This document shows positions 17,143 to 26,195 of a stretch of 64,000 nucleotides of DNA, in pieces. The DNA comes from DATGPD01 sp041398565 (GTDB taxonomy: Bacteria; Planctomycetota; UBA1135; UBA2386), in assembly GCA_041398565.1 (NCBI GenBank), contig JAWKUN010000002.1:1550001-1614000 (forward strand), read 5' to 3'. The first letter of the stretch is position 1, and every line of letters begins with the position of its first letter. The position numbers were made by a program, and so were the translations under genes. Under the pieces are notes generated by a model that saw nothing but the letters and a program-made list of their open reading frames with translations, made no database searches and was not told the origin of the DNA.

Positions 17143-17244
17143 ATGGCCCACAAGAAGGGCTCTGAGACGCTGGACGTGGAGGTAAAGGGTGGTTATGTGG
17201 AGGGCCTCTTCTTGCCCTCCCGCCGCAATGGCCGGCCTCCATGA
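17143..17244 (+). CDS. Possible 33-residue leader ORF overlapping the mraZ start
   Basis: ATG at 17143 opens a 33-codon frame (begins MAHKKGSETLDVEV, ends LFLPSRRNGRPP). Its TGA overlaps the mraZ ATG as ATGA. An AGGTGG sequence 5 bases before this ATG is a good ribosome binding site, whereas mraZ itself has none (ggccggcctcc precedes its ATG). Translational coupling of mraZ to this frame is therefore plausible. The first residues, MAHKKG, happen to match the start of ribosomal protein L27, but the remainder does not. It could also be a chance frame. No function is assigned. Confidence 0.4.
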   Translation: MAHKKGSETLDVEVKGGYVEGLFLPSRRNGRPP

Positions 17245-17708
17245 TCAGCTTCCTCGGGACATCGACGCACACGCTGGACGAAAAGGGCCGGCTGATCGTC
17301 CCGAAGCGTTTCATGGACGAGATCCCGCCGAAGGACGCCAAGTTCACGATCACGGCGAGCCTCGACGGTTGTCTCCTCCTTCTGGACCAGGCGTCGTGGG
17401 AGGAGGCCGTGGCGCAGTTCAGTCGCGACGTGTTCGTCGACAGCGCCACTCGAGCCGTGCGCCGCGTATTCCTCGGGCATGCCGACGTGGTCGAGCCCGA
17501 CCGCAACAACCGCGTCCTGATCAACGAGTCCCTGCGCGCGTTTGCGGGGCTGCAGCCGAATGCGGAGGTCGTTCTCGTCGGTGCCGGCAAGAGCATCGAG
17601 ATCTGGCATCCACAGCAATGGGGCGGGGCGCTCACGCAAGCGCGCCAGCTCCATGAGTTCTTTGACACACCGATCGGTCGGTCCGCGGAAACCCCCGCGG
17701 CCAGCTGA
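17241..17708 (+). CDS. mraZ: Transcriptional regulator MraZ
   Basis: This 155-residue protein is made of two SpoVT/AbrB-like halves. The first carries TLDEKGRLIVPKRF and the second DRNNRVLINESLRAFAGL, both matching the conserved D-x-x-x-R-[VL] repeat of MraZ. MraZ forms a ring-shaped multimer that binds box repeats upstream of the dcw operon and represses it. The length is typical (about 145-155). It is the first gene of the cell-wall cluster, and rsmH follows after 75 bases. The start ATG lacks a ribosome binding site and overlaps the stop of the possible leader ORF. Confidence 0.93.
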   Translation: MISFLGTSTHTLDEKGRLIVPKRFMDEIPPKDAKFTITASLDGCLLLLDQASWEEAVAQFSRDVFVDSATRAVRRVFLGHADVVEPDRNNRVLINESLRAFAGLQPNAEVVLVGAGKSIEIWHPQQWGGALTQARQLHEFFDTPIGRSAETPAAS

Positions 17709-17783
17709 ACGCGCAGGCGCGGTCGGTCAGCCGCGTCCTGCTTCGCCGACGTCTCCACTCCGGGCGGTGCTGGAGCGTCGGCG

Positions 17784-18731
17784 ATGACGAACGAGTCCAG
17801 GTTGCCTGGTGACAGCACCGGCGGTGAACAGGTCAGTGTTCACCGGCCGGTGCTGGTCGCCGAAGCCCTCGCCGCGCTCGATCTGCGACCCGGTCAGGTC
17901 GTGGTGGATGGCACGGTGGGGGCGGGTGGGCACTCAGGGCACGTCCTCGCCGCGCTCGCTCCCGGGGGAACGCTGATCGGCATCGATCGCGACGCCGCCG
18001 TGCTCGCTCACGCTCGCCGGTCGTTGGAGGCCGTTGCTTCCAAGGTCGGCGGCGGGGTGGTGTTTCGGCTCTTCCACACTTCGTTCTCGCACATGCCGGA
18101 GGTCTTGCATCAGGAGGGTCTCAGCCGTTGCGACCGTGTCTTGCTGGATCTGGGGGTCAGCTCGCTCCAGCTCGACACGGCCGCGCGGGGATTCTCTTTC
18201 TCGCAGGACGCTCCCCTCGACATGCGCATGGATGCCGACGACGCGTCGCGACCCACGGCGGCACAGTGGCTGGCGCGGGCGAGCGAGCCCGAGATCGCTC
18301 GAGTGCTGTGGGAATACGGCGAGGAACGTCATGCGCGGCGGATCGCCCGTGCTCTCGTCGCCGCACGACGGGTGGCGCCGGTGTCGCGCACGTTCCAGCT
18401 CCGCGACATCGTCGTGCGGCAGATGCCGCGGCGGCCGGGCGGCATCCACCCTGCGACGCGGACCTTCCAGGCGATCCGCATCCAGGTCAACGGCGAGCTC
18501 GACGAACTGCAGCGGGGTCTGGAGGCAGCTGCGCGCGTCCTCGGCCCCGGCGGCCGTCTGGTGGTCATCACCTTCCACAGCCTGGAAGACCGCATGGTCA
18601 AGCACTTCCTGCGGCAGGGCTTCGAGCGCGTGCACAAGAAGCCGATCGGCGCGACGCAGGCGGAAGTGCAGGCCAACCCACGCGCTCGCAGCGCCAAGCT
18701 GCGCGTCGGGGTCCGGCGGGGTGACGCATGA
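17784..18731 (+). CDS. rsmH: 16S rRNA (cytosine-1402-N4) methyltransferase RsmH (MraW)
   Basis: RsmH methylates C1402 in the ribosomal P site using S-adenosylmethionine. The 315-residue product shows HRPVLVAEAL at the N-terminus, the SAM-binding DGTVGAGGHSGHVL, IGIDRDAAVLA, LLDLGVSSLQLD, GFSFSQDAPLDMRMD, and the C-terminal VVITFHSLEDRMVKHF with N-PRARSAKLRV. Length and motif order are canonical. As in most bacteria it follows mraZ. The next gene starts at the stop codon (ATGA overlap). Confidence 0.96.
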   Translation: MTNESRLPGDSTGGEQVSVHRPVLVAEALAALDLRPGQVVVDGTVGAGGHSGHVLAALAPGGTLIGIDRDAAVLAHARRSLEAVASKVGGGVVFRLFHTSFSHMPEVLHQEGLSRCDRVLLDLGVSSLQLDTAARGFSFSQDAPLDMRMDADDASRPTAAQWLARASEPEIARVLWEYGEERHARRIARALVAARRVAPVSRTFQLRDIVVRQMPRRPGGIHPATRTFQAIRIQVNGELDELQRGLEAAARVLGPGGRLVVITFHSLEDRMVKHFLRQGFERVHKKPIGATQAEVQANPRARSAKLRVGVRRGDA

Positions 18732-18976
18732 TCCTGCGCCTGTTCGCCGCCGTGTCGTTTGCGGGCCTCCTCACCCTGGCGGTGGCCACGGTGAGCCTGA
18801 AGACCTCCAGCCTGCGGGCTCGGGCCCGCATCGAACGTCTGGCCTTGGCGGTGAAGGCCCAGCGCTACGAGTTCGCTCACCGCCAGCGCGAGCTGGCGCG
18901 GGCCACCACCCGGGACCAGCTTCGCCAGCGGCTGCGGGTGGTGCTGTCGGCGCTCGGCGCCGGAGAGGGGGCGTGA
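18728..18976 (+). CDS. ftsL: FtsL-like small bitopic protein
   Basis: This 82-residue protein lies between rsmH and ftsI, the invariant position of ftsL. It has one N-terminal hydrophobic helix (LFAAVSFAGLLTLAVATVSL) followed by a charged helix of about 55 residues rich in Arg, Glu and Ala (ARARIERLALAVKAQRYEF) that could form a coiled coil. FtsL scaffolds the FtsQLB complex and activates FtsWI in other bacteria. Sequence similarity is low, as is usual for FtsL, so position and topology carry the call. Start and stop both overlap neighbouring genes (ATGA, TGATG). Confidence 0.7.
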   Translation: MILRLFAAVSFAGLLTLAVATVSLKTSSLRARARIERLALAVKAQRYEFAHRQRELARATTRDQLRQRLRVVLSALGAGEGA

Positions 18977-20970
18977 TGGGGGCCGCGCCGGTTCGTTTGG
19001 CGACCCGCGGTGAGGTGGCGCGCGCCGCGCTCCTGCTGCTGACCATCCTCGGGCTGTTGGTGGCCGCGATGTGTCGGTTGGTGCGGTTGCAGGTGAAGGA
19101 AGGCGCGGAGCGGGCTGCCGTCGTGACCCGTCGCACCGAGCGCCGCCTCGAGGAGGCGGCGCCGCGCGGACGCATCCTCGACCGCTCGGGCCGCGTACTC
19201 GCCGAGGACCTGCCCGTGTTCGAGGCGCGCGCCGAGGTCTACCTTCGCGGCGACGGAGAGGCGGCGATCGCTGCCGAGGCGAGTGACCTCGCCGACGACC
19301 TCGCCGGCTGCCTGCTGGTCGATCGGCCAGCGGACACCTCGCGCCGCGTGCGTTTGCGTCGCCTGCTGATCGGCCGGATCGCCGACGCGATCGCCAGTGC
19401 ACGCGAGCGCGCCGCCCGCAAGGGCCAGGCGGGCGCCGCGCGCCAGCGCATCGACTTCCTGATCGGAGAGGGCATGCGTTCGGCTGCAGTGGTCGACGCT
19501 CTCTCCGACCTCGAGCGCAGTCGCCGCTGGCGGAACTTGCACCTGCACCTCACGACGCGGTACGAACGGGTCTACCCCGGCGGCGACGCGTGCGTGGGCC
19601 CGGTAGGGTTCGTCGCCGAGCGCGACGGCGCGAAGGAACTGCGCACGCGCCTGGAGGCACTCGACGGCTTGCGGGGCGGCGTGCCGGCGTCGCGCGCCAT
19701 CCGGGTGGGGACGGGCAAGCAGCGCTTCTGGACCGGTCGCTCTGCCCAAGCGCAGGTGCCGGCGTCGGTCATCACCACCCTCGATCTCGACCTGCAGTGC
19801 GCGGCGCAGGCCGAACTGGAAGGGGCGGTGGCCGATGCCAAGGCCGACCGCGGCTCCGAGCCGTCTTGGGGGGCGCTGCTGCTCGCCGAGGTGGACACCG
19901 GCAACGTCCTGGCGATGGCCTCGTGGGTGGCCGGTACCCACCCGCGCGCCGCGGCCTTCACCCCGATCCAGTACCGCTTCGAACCGGGCTCGGTGGTCAA
20001 GCCGCTGGTGTTCGCCCTGGCCTTGGCCCGCGGGTGCGTCGCCTGGTACGGCGAGCACGTGGACTGTTCCGAGGGAGCGCCAGGGCGTGGCTGGCGCGTG
20101 CAGCCCCCGGTGGCCGACGTGCCGCGCGGCACCCGGCCCATCGTCGACGACCACGCCTGTGGGGTGCTCACGCCGCACGAGATCCTCATGCGCAGCAGCA
20201 ACGTCGGTGCCGTCCGCATCGGCTTGCGCTTGGGCGTCGGCGGGCTCGAGGACTACGTGCGCCTGTACCGCTTCGGAAAGCCGAGCGGACTCGGGCTCTT
20301 GGGCGAGTCGACCGGCTCGTGCAAGGCCGACCTCGCCGCGCTGCCGAAGAGGGAGTTCTGGTACTACACCGCCCCCTCGTACTGCTTCGGCTACGAGATG
20401 ATGGTCACGCCGGCGCAGCTCTTGCGCGCCTACCTGTCGTTGCTGGCGCGCACGCCCCGGGACTTGCGGCTGCTGGCGGGGGCAGAGGTCGACGGGACGC
20501 GGGTCGACTTCCCGGCGCCGGCGACCGGCGGCGAGTCGATCCTCTCGGCCGACCAGCTCGATCTGCTCAAGGGGGCGATGGCGGCCGTCGTCAGCGAGGA
20601 CGAGCACGCCACCGGACGTCACGTGGCGCAGATGCTCCGACGGCTCGGCGTGGCACCGGGTGTCGTCGGCGGCAAGACCGGGACGTCGGTCAACCGCCAG
20701 AGCCGTATCCGCACGGCGTCGTTCGCCGGCTTCGCGCCGGTGATCGCGCCGCGCTTCGTCGCTTTCTGCGTCCTTCAGAAAGACCGAGCTGAAGGATTCT
20801 ACGGGGGTCGGTATGCTGCGCCGGCAGCCGCGCGCTTGCTCTTGCACGCTCTCGGGGTCCTCGACCCCAAGACGGCAAGTGTCGAACTCGCGGCCCGGGC
20901 GCAGCAGGTCAGTGCTGTGGCACCAGCGCGGGGGTTGGTCACCCCCGCCGAATCATCGACAGGGCGGTAA
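18976..20970 (+). CDS. ftsI: Penicillin-binding protein, FtsI/PBP2 class transpeptidase
   Basis: This 664-residue class B PBP has one N-terminal membrane helix (AALLLLTILGLLVAAMCRLV). The pedestal domain starts with RGRILDRSGRVLAEDLP. In the transpeptidase domain the SxxK motif is S339-V-V-K342 in FEPGSVVKPLV, SxN is S407-S-N409, and KTG is K567-T-G in GGKTGTSVNRQ. It cross-links septal peptidoglycan. The frame is open well upstream within rsmH, but the ATG at 18976 overlaps the ftsL stop and places the membrane helix correctly. There is no PASTA domain. It ends TAATG with murE. Confidence 0.94.
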   Translation: MGAAPVRLATRGEVARAALLLLTILGLLVAAMCRLVRLQVKEGAERAAVVTRRTERRLEEAAPRGRILDRSGRVLAEDLPVFEARAEVYLRGDGEAAIAAEASDLADDLAGCLLVDRPADTSRRVRLRRLLIGRIADAIASARERAARKGQAGAARQRIDFLIGEGMRSAAVVDALSDLERSRRWRNLHLHLTTRYERVYPGGDACVGPVGFVAERDGAKELRTRLEALDGLRGGVPASRAIRVGTGKQRFWTGRSAQAQVPASVITTLDLDLQCAAQAELEGAVADAKADRGSEPSWGALLLAEVDTGNVLAMASWVAGTHPRAAAFTPIQYRFEPGSVVKPLVFALALARGCVAWYGEHVDCSEGAPGRGWRVQPPVADVPRGTRPIVDDHACGVLTPHEILMRSSNVGAVRIGLRLGVGGLEDYVRLYRFGKPSGLGLLGESTGSCKADLAALPKREFWYYTAPSYCFGYEMMVTPAQLLRAYLSLLARTPRDLRLLAGAEVDGTRVDFPAPATGGESILSADQLDLLKGAMAAVVSEDEHATGRHVAQMLRRLGVAPGVVGGKTGTSVNRQSRIRTASFAGFAPVIAPRFVAFCVLQKDRAEGFYGGRYAAPAAARLLLHALGVLDPKTASVELAARAQQVSAVAPARGLVTPAESSTGR

Positions 20971-22487
20971 TGACAGAGCTAGCTTTTCCGTCGGGGCTGA
21001 CGGCCAGCCAGGGTCTACTCGGACTCCGCGCCATCAGGCAATCGCTCCGCACCTTGCAGGTGCAGCGCTATCAGGAGTTGATCGTCGACGGCCTGGCGAC
21101 GCACAGCGCCGAAGTGCGGCCAGGCAACCTGTTCTTCGCGGTTCCGGGGACGCGCAACGACGGCTCGGCTTTCGCGGCGCACGCGGTGGCTCGCGGCGCC
21201 GTCGCCGTCGTGGCGGCGCAACCTCTCGACGTGCCGGTACCGGTCTTCGTCGTGCCCGACGTGCGCGCGGCGGTCTCCGAGGTGTCGGCGCTCTACTACC
21301 GCCGTCCGTCGCGGGCCCTGCCCGTGATCGGAGTCACCGGCACCAACGGCAAGACCTCGACGACGCATCTGATCCGCAGCTGCATGGAGGGGGCACGCTG
21401 GAAGGTCGGTCTGCTCGGGACCATCGCCTACGAGTTCGACGGGCGTCGGCTGCCGGCGTCGAACACCACGCCGGATGCCGCTCGTCTGCAGGGCTACCTG
21501 CGGGAGATGGTCGACCGAAGCCTGGACGCTTGCGTGCTCGAAGTGAGCAGCCACGCGCTCGAGCAGCAGCGCGTTCGTGACGTGCAGTTCCGCGCCGGTG
21601 TGTTCCTCAATCTGAGCCAGGACCACCTCGACTACCACGGGGACATGCGCTCCTACTGCCGCGCCAAGGCCAAGCTGTTCGAGATGCTGCCGCGCGGTGC
21701 GTCGGCGTGCATCAACATGGACGATCGAGCCGGACGCACGATGCGCGAGGCGCTGGCGCCCGGGGTCGAACTGATCACCTTCGGCCACGACCGCGACGCC
21801 ATGATTCGCGCCGAGCGCGTGCGTCCGACCCTGCAGGGCACGAGCTTCGAGATCACGCTGCCGCACGGTCGGGTCGAGTTGCACTTGCCGCTGCCCGGTT
21901 TGCACAACGTGCAGAACGCGCTCGCCGCCGCGGCGTCGTCCGTGGCGCTGGGACTCTCCGACCTCACCGTCGCGCAAGCGCTCGAGGATGCCACGCCCGT
22001 GCGCGGCCGCTTGCAGCGCGTCGGCGGCCGCAACCACGCCGTGCGCGTCTTCGTCGACTACGCCCACACCCCCGACGCGCTGGAGAAGGTGTGCGCCACG
22101 CTGTCGGGCCTCGGCCAGGGGCGGCTGCTGGTGGTCTTCGGTTGCGGTGGTGACCGCGATCCCTCCAAGCGGCCGCTGATGGCGCGGGCCGTCAGCCGCT
22201 ATGCCGACGTCGCCTACATGACGAGCGACAACCCGCGGTCGGAGGATCCCGAGAAGATCCTCGACGAGGTCGAGCGTGGGGTCGGCGACGTCGCCTGTGC
22301 CTACTACCGGATCGCCGACCGCGCCCGCGCCATCCAGCAGGCGGTCCGCGATGCGCGGCCGGGCGACACGGTGCTCGTCGCCGGCAAGGGGCACGAGACC
22401 TATCAGCTCATGCGCGACTCGGTGGTGCCGTTCGACGACGCCCAGGTCGCAGCCGAAGCACTCTGTTTGCGAGGAGACACTCGATGA
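20970..22487 (+). CDS. murE: UDP-MurNAc-L-Ala-D-Glu:meso-DAP ligase MurE
   Basis: MurE adds the third residue to the peptidoglycan stem peptide. The 505-residue protein has the N-terminal DSRxVxPG-like segment (HSAEVRPGNLFFAVPG), the ATP loop VTGTNGKTSTTHLI, the nucleotide-binding SSHALEQQRV, and the C-terminal YAHTPDALEKV. The substrate-selecting motif is DNPR at D420 (MTSDNPRSEDP), which marks meso-diaminopimelate use rather than lysine. It overlaps ftsI by one base and murF by four, so translation is probably coupled. Confidence 0.96.
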   Translation: MTELAFPSGLTASQGLLGLRAIRQSLRTLQVQRYQELIVDGLATHSAEVRPGNLFFAVPGTRNDGSAFAAHAVARGAVAVVAAQPLDVPVPVFVVPDVRAAVSEVSALYYRRPSRALPVIGVTGTNGKTSTTHLIRSCMEGARWKVGLLGTIAYEFDGRRLPASNTTPDAARLQGYLREMVDRSLDACVLEVSSHALEQQRVRDVQFRAGVFLNLSQDHLDYHGDMRSYCRAKAKLFEMLPRGASACINMDDRAGRTMREALAPGVELITFGHDRDAMIRAERVRPTLQGTSFEITLPHGRVELHLPLPGLHNVQNALAAAASSVALGLSDLTVAQALEDATPVRGRLQRVGGRNHAVRVFVDYAHTPDALEKVCATLSGLGQGRLLVVFGCGGDRDPSKRPLMARAVSRYADVAYMTSDNPRSEDPEKILDEVERGVGDVACAYYRIADRARAIQQAVRDARPGDTVLVAGKGHETYQLMRDSVVPFDDAQVAAEALCLRGDTR

Positions 22488-23944
22488 TGCGACGGGACCT
22501 GGCTTTCCGGCTCACCGCGGACGCGATTGCCCTGGCGACGGGCGGCCGCGTGTTGCGCAAGGGACCTTGCGTGCCGGCGCGGCGCGTGGTGACCGACAGC
22601 CGTGAAGTCCGACCCGGCGACTGTTTCGTGGCGCTGCGCGGCGGCAAGGCCGACGGTCACGCTTTCGTCGCCGAGGCGCTCGCCAACGGTGCGACCGGCG
22701 CGGTGGTGGCGCAACTGCCGGTGCCCCTGGTGGTGCCGCGCGGGCGCTTCGTGGTCGAGGTCGACGACACCGGCCGTGCGCTGCTCGCCATGGCTGCCTG
22801 CTGGCGGCGCGCGCACCCGCGCGCGCGTGTCGTCGGCATCACCGGATCGTGCGGCAAGACCAGCACCAAGAACATGCTCGGTCGCGTGTTGGCAGCCGCG
22901 ATGCCGGCCGTTCGTTCGCCGGCGTCGTTCAACAATGCCATCGGCGTGCCGCTCTCCTTGTTCCAGATCGCCGAGGACACGCGCGCCGCGGTGGTCGAGA
23001 TCGGCACCAATGCGCCCGGCGAGATCGAAGCCCTGGCCGCCGTCGCCCAACCGGACATCGGCATCGTCACCTGCGTTGCCGAATCGCACCTCGAAGGGTT
23101 GGGGTCGCTGGAAGGCGTCGCGCGCGAGAAGGCGGCGCTGTTGCGCTCGCTACCGCCCGAGGGCTTGGCCATCCTCAACGGCGACGACGTCAGCACCGCC
23201 CGCTACTTCGAGGGCGTGACCCGGGCACGACGGCTCCTGGTGCGCGTCGGCCAGGAGGCGGACTGGTTCGCCACCGATGTCCGCTTCCACGGCCTCGGGA
23301 CGTCGTTCCTGTTGCAGGGCAAACGGCCGGTGACCATCCCGCTGCTCGGCTCGCACAACGTAGCCAACGCCCTCTTCACCGTCGCGGCAGCGACCGCGAT
23401 CGGCGTCGATCTCGAAGAGGTCTTGCGCGCGCTGGCCGAGATGCCGGTCACCGAGCGGCGCCTGCAGTGCCGCGAGGCCGCCGACGTGCAGGTCTTCGAC
23501 GACACCTACAACATGAACCCGACGTCGGCGCGGGCAGCGCTCCTGGCCATGTCGGGCCTGCCGAACGTCGGGCGGCGCGTCGTGGTGTTCGGCGAGATGC
23601 GCGAGCTGGGGCCGCGGTCGCACGACCTGCACGCCGAACTGGGTGGGGAGGTCGCGTGTCGCGGTATCGACGTTCTGGTGACCGTCGGCGACCGGGCCAG
23701 CGCCATCGCGGACGGCGCCGAGGCGGCCGGACTGGGGCGCGACCGGGTGATCCGCGTGCGCGATCAGGGCGAAGCGATCGAGCGCCTGCTCGCCATCCTG
23801 CAGCCGAGGGACCGGCTGCTGTGCAAGGCGTCGCACAGCATCGGCTTCGATCGTCTCGTCGACTCTCTCCTCGCTTCTCTCAAAGCGCGCTCGGCAACGC
23901 CGGCGCGCACTGCGGTCGACGCCCAAGCCGTCGCCCACTCGTGA
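22484..23944 (+). CDS. murF: UDP-MurNAc-tripeptide:D-Ala-D-Ala ligase MurF
   Basis: MurF completes the UDP-MurNAc-pentapeptide with D-Ala-D-Ala. The 486-residue product has TDSREVRPGDCFVALRG, the ATP site GITGSCGKTSTKNML, EIGTNAPGEIEALA, the Mur-family NGDD, and YNMNPTSARAAL near the C-terminal domain. Length and order are normal. It is preceded by murE with an ATGA overlap and followed by mraY after 7 bases. No ddl gene for making D-Ala-D-Ala is in this cluster. Confidence 0.95.
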   Translation: MMRRDLAFRLTADAIALATGGRVLRKGPCVPARRVVTDSREVRPGDCFVALRGGKADGHAFVAEALANGATGAVVAQLPVPLVVPRGRFVVEVDDTGRALLAMAACWRRAHPRARVVGITGSCGKTSTKNMLGRVLAAAMPAVRSPASFNNAIGVPLSLFQIAEDTRAAVVEIGTNAPGEIEALAAVAQPDIGIVTCVAESHLEGLGSLEGVAREKAALLRSLPPEGLAILNGDDVSTARYFEGVTRARRLLVRVGQEADWFATDVRFHGLGTSFLLQGKRPVTIPLLGSHNVANALFTVAAATAIGVDLEEVLRALAEMPVTERRLQCREAADVQVFDDTYNMNPTSARAALLAMSGLPNVGRRVVVFGEMRELGPRSHDLHAELGGEVACRGIDVLVTVGDRASAIADGAEAAGLGRDRVIRVRDQGEAIERLLAILQPRDRLLCKASHSIGFDRLVDSLLASLKARSATPARTAVDAQAVAHS

Positions 23945-23951
23945 CCCTGCG

Positions 23952-25070
23952 TTGCTCTACGAGCTCTTCCATCACCTGATCGGTCGGCAGCCCGGAGCCG
24001 GGCTGTTCAACTACATCAGCTTCCGCGCCGTGTTGGCGGCGGGCATCGCCTTCTGTCTGGGCATCGCGCTCGGCCCGCGCGCCATCGCCTGGCTGGGCCG
24101 GGTGGGGGCGCGCGAGGACACGGCGAAGACCGATTCGGAACGACTCAAGGAGCTGCACAAGGACCGCGACCGTACGCCGACGATGGGCGGCGTCTTCGTC
24201 GTCGGCGCCATGTTCGTGGCCTGCGCGCTGTGCATGCGGTTCGACGGCGTCAACCGCTTCTCGTCGTGGGGGCTGGTCGTCGTCGCCTGGTTCGCCGGCG
24301 TGGGACTGCTGGACGACTGGATCAAGCTGCGCACGACGCGCAAGGGGTTGTCGGCCCGTACCAAGCAGATCCTGCTGACTGCGGGAGCACTCTTGGTCGG
24401 CGTGGGGTTGCTGGGGCCGGCCAGCCTGCAGGCGGAGCTCGGTGGCCCGCACCTCTACGTGCCGTTCTCCGCCGGCACCGCTGTGCCTCTGTACGTATGG
24501 TGGGGTGTCCCGTTCGTGCTGGTGGTCGTCTTGGTGCTCACCGGATCGGCCAACGCGGTCAACCTCACCGACGGCCTCGACGGGCTGGCCGCGGGCTGCG
24601 TTGCGATCGCCGCCGTCGCCTTTGCCGGCATCACCTACTTCGTCGGCCACAGCGAGCTGGCCACCTACCTGCGCGTCGCGCACGTCGCCGGTGCCGGAGA
24701 GCTGACGGTGATGCTCGGCGCCATGCTGGGCGCGTCGCTCGCCTTCCTGTGGTTCAACGCCTCGCCGGCGATGGTGTTCATGGGTGACGTCGGCAGCCTG
24801 GCGCTCGGAGGCGCGTTGGGCTACGCGGCCATCGTCAGTCGCACCGAGTTCGTGTTGCTGGTGGTCGGCGGCGTGTTCGTCGTCGAGGCGCTGTCGGTGG
24901 TCATCCAGGTCGTGTCGTTCAAGATGCGAGGTCGCCGCGTCTTCCGCTGCGCCCCGCTCCACCACCACTACCAGTTCGGCGGCATGCCCGAATCGCGCTT
25001 CGTGGTCCGGGCGTGGATCGTGGCCAGTCTGCTGGCGATGTCGAGTCTCGCGCTCTTCAAGGTGCGGTGA
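23952..25070 (+). CDS. mraY: Phospho-MurNAc-pentapeptide translocase MraY
   Basis: MraY transfers phospho-MurNAc-pentapeptide to undecaprenyl phosphate to make lipid I. The 372-residue, multi-helix membrane protein shows KDRDRTPTMGGVFVV, the catalytic Asp segment GLLDDWIKLRT, NAVNLTDGLDGLAAG, FMGDVGSLALGG and the C-terminal HHHYQFGG loop. The start is a TTG at 23952. It fits the family N-terminus (LYELFHHLIG) and no ATG or GTG lies in frame between it and the murF stop. murD, which usually follows mraY, is absent; ftsW follows with a one-base overlap. Confidence 0.95.
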   Translation: MLYELFHHLIGRQPGAGLFNYISFRAVLAAGIAFCLGIALGPRAIAWLGRVGAREDTAKTDSERLKELHKDRDRTPTMGGVFVVGAMFVACALCMRFDGVNRFSSWGLVVVAWFAGVGLLDDWIKLRTTRKGLSARTKQILLTAGALLVGVGLLGPASLQAELGGPHLYVPFSAGTAVPLYVWWGVPFVLVVVLVLTGSANAVNLTDGLDGLAAGCVAIAAVAFAGITYFVGHSELATYLRVAHVAGAGELTVMLGAMLGASLAFLWFNASPAMVFMGDVGSLALGGALGYAAIVSRTEFVLLVVGGVFVVEALSVVIQVVSFKMRGRRVFRCAPLHHHYQFGGMPESRFVVRAWIVASLLAMSSLALFKVR

Positions 25071-26191
25071 TGGCGACCCACGAACTCACTTCGGCGCTGC
25101 CGGCGCCCTCGGTCGCGAGCCGCCACCCGCGCGCCCTCGATGCGCTGCTGGGGGCGGTGGCGCTCCTGTGCGGGCTCGGACTGGTGATGGCCGTGTCGAT
25201 CCAGGGGCCGGAGCAGGGCGTCTTGCTGGCGGTGAAGGGGCAGGGTGCCAAGCTCGCGGTCGCCCTCCTGGGCTTCCTGCTGTTCGCCATCGTGCCCCTG
25301 TCGCTGCTGCGCCGGCACGCCATGGCCGGGCTGGTGCTCGGCGTCGGTCTGTGTCTGGTAGCGGCTCTGTTCGGACCCGAGAGTCACCACGCGCGGCGCT
25401 GGCTGCCGGTGGGCGGGCAGCCCGTCGAATTCGCACGCTTCGCCCTGATCGTGTACTGCGCGGCCTGCGTGGGACGGTTCGGGCCCGCGATCGCCACCTT
25501 CCGGCGAGGCATGCTGCCGCTGCTCGGCGGCGGCGTCGCGCTGGCCGCGGCCCTCGCTCTGCAGCCCGACATGGGCAACGCCTTCCTGGCGATCCTGGTG
25601 TCGGCCGCGGTGGCGGTGGTGGCGGGCGTACGCCTGCGGTGGTTCATGTTGCTCGGAGTTCCGGCTCTCGCCGGCCTGGCGCTCGTCGCCCTGCAGCTCG
25701 GCTACGTGCGCAGCCGCCTCGACGGCTTCTTCGGTGGCACGCCATCGTTCCAGGTGCAGCAGTCTCTGCTGGCTCTCGGCACGGGTGGCATCTTCGGGGT
25801 CGGCCTCGGCGCCGGGGTCATGAAGCTCGGGCACGTGCCGGAGGCGAACAACGACTTCGTGTTCGCCATCGTCGGCGAAGAGCTCGGCCTGTGCGGCGGT
25901 CTGCTGGTGGTCGCCAGCTACGTGGTCATCGGCTTCGCCGGTTGGCGGCTGATGGCGCGCGCGACCGACCCGTTCGCTCGCTATCTGATCTTCGGGTTCG
26001 TGTTCGCCATCTGCTTCCAGGCGGCGATGAACCTGTGCGTGGTCACGGGGGTCATACCCCCCAAAGGCATCGACCTGCCGTTCGTCAGCTCGGGAGGAAC
26101 CAACCTCCTGTTCTGCGTGTCGGCGGTCGGTCTCATCGGCAACGCGGCGCGTGCCTCCAGCGCGCCGGCGGCGGCAACCAGGAGGGGCTAG
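25070..26191 (+). CDS. ftsW: Septal peptidoglycan polymerase FtsW (SEDS family)
   Basis: This 373-residue integral membrane protein has about ten hydrophobic helices. SEDS signatures are ARRWLPVGGQPVEFARFA, LQPDMGNAFLAI, the catalytic-loop region QVQQSLLALGTGGIFGVGLG, NNDFVFAIVGEELGL and the C-terminal LPFVSSGGTNLL. FtsW polymerises glycan strands from lipid II together with its partner FtsI, encoded 4 kb upstream. RodA is an alternative in sequence terms, but the dcw context favours FtsW. The ATG at 25070 overlaps the mraY stop. The LysM gene starts 4 bases after the stop. Confidence 0.92.
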   Translation: MATHELTSALPAPSVASRHPRALDALLGAVALLCGLGLVMAVSIQGPEQGVLLAVKGQGAKLAVALLGFLLFAIVPLSLLRRHAMAGLVLGVGLCLVAALFGPESHHARRWLPVGGQPVEFARFALIVYCAACVGRFGPAIATFRRGMLPLLGGGVALAAALALQPDMGNAFLAILVSAAVAVVAGVRLRWFMLLGVPALAGLALVALQLGYVRSRLDGFFGGTPSFQVQQSLLALGTGGIFGVGLGAGVMKLGHVPEANNDFVFAIVGEELGLCGGLLVVASYVVIGFAGWRLMARATDPFARYLIFGFVFAICFQAAMNLCVVTGVIPPKGIDLPFVSSGGTNLLFCVSAVGLIGNAARASSAPAAATRRG

Positions 26192-26195
26192 TCCA

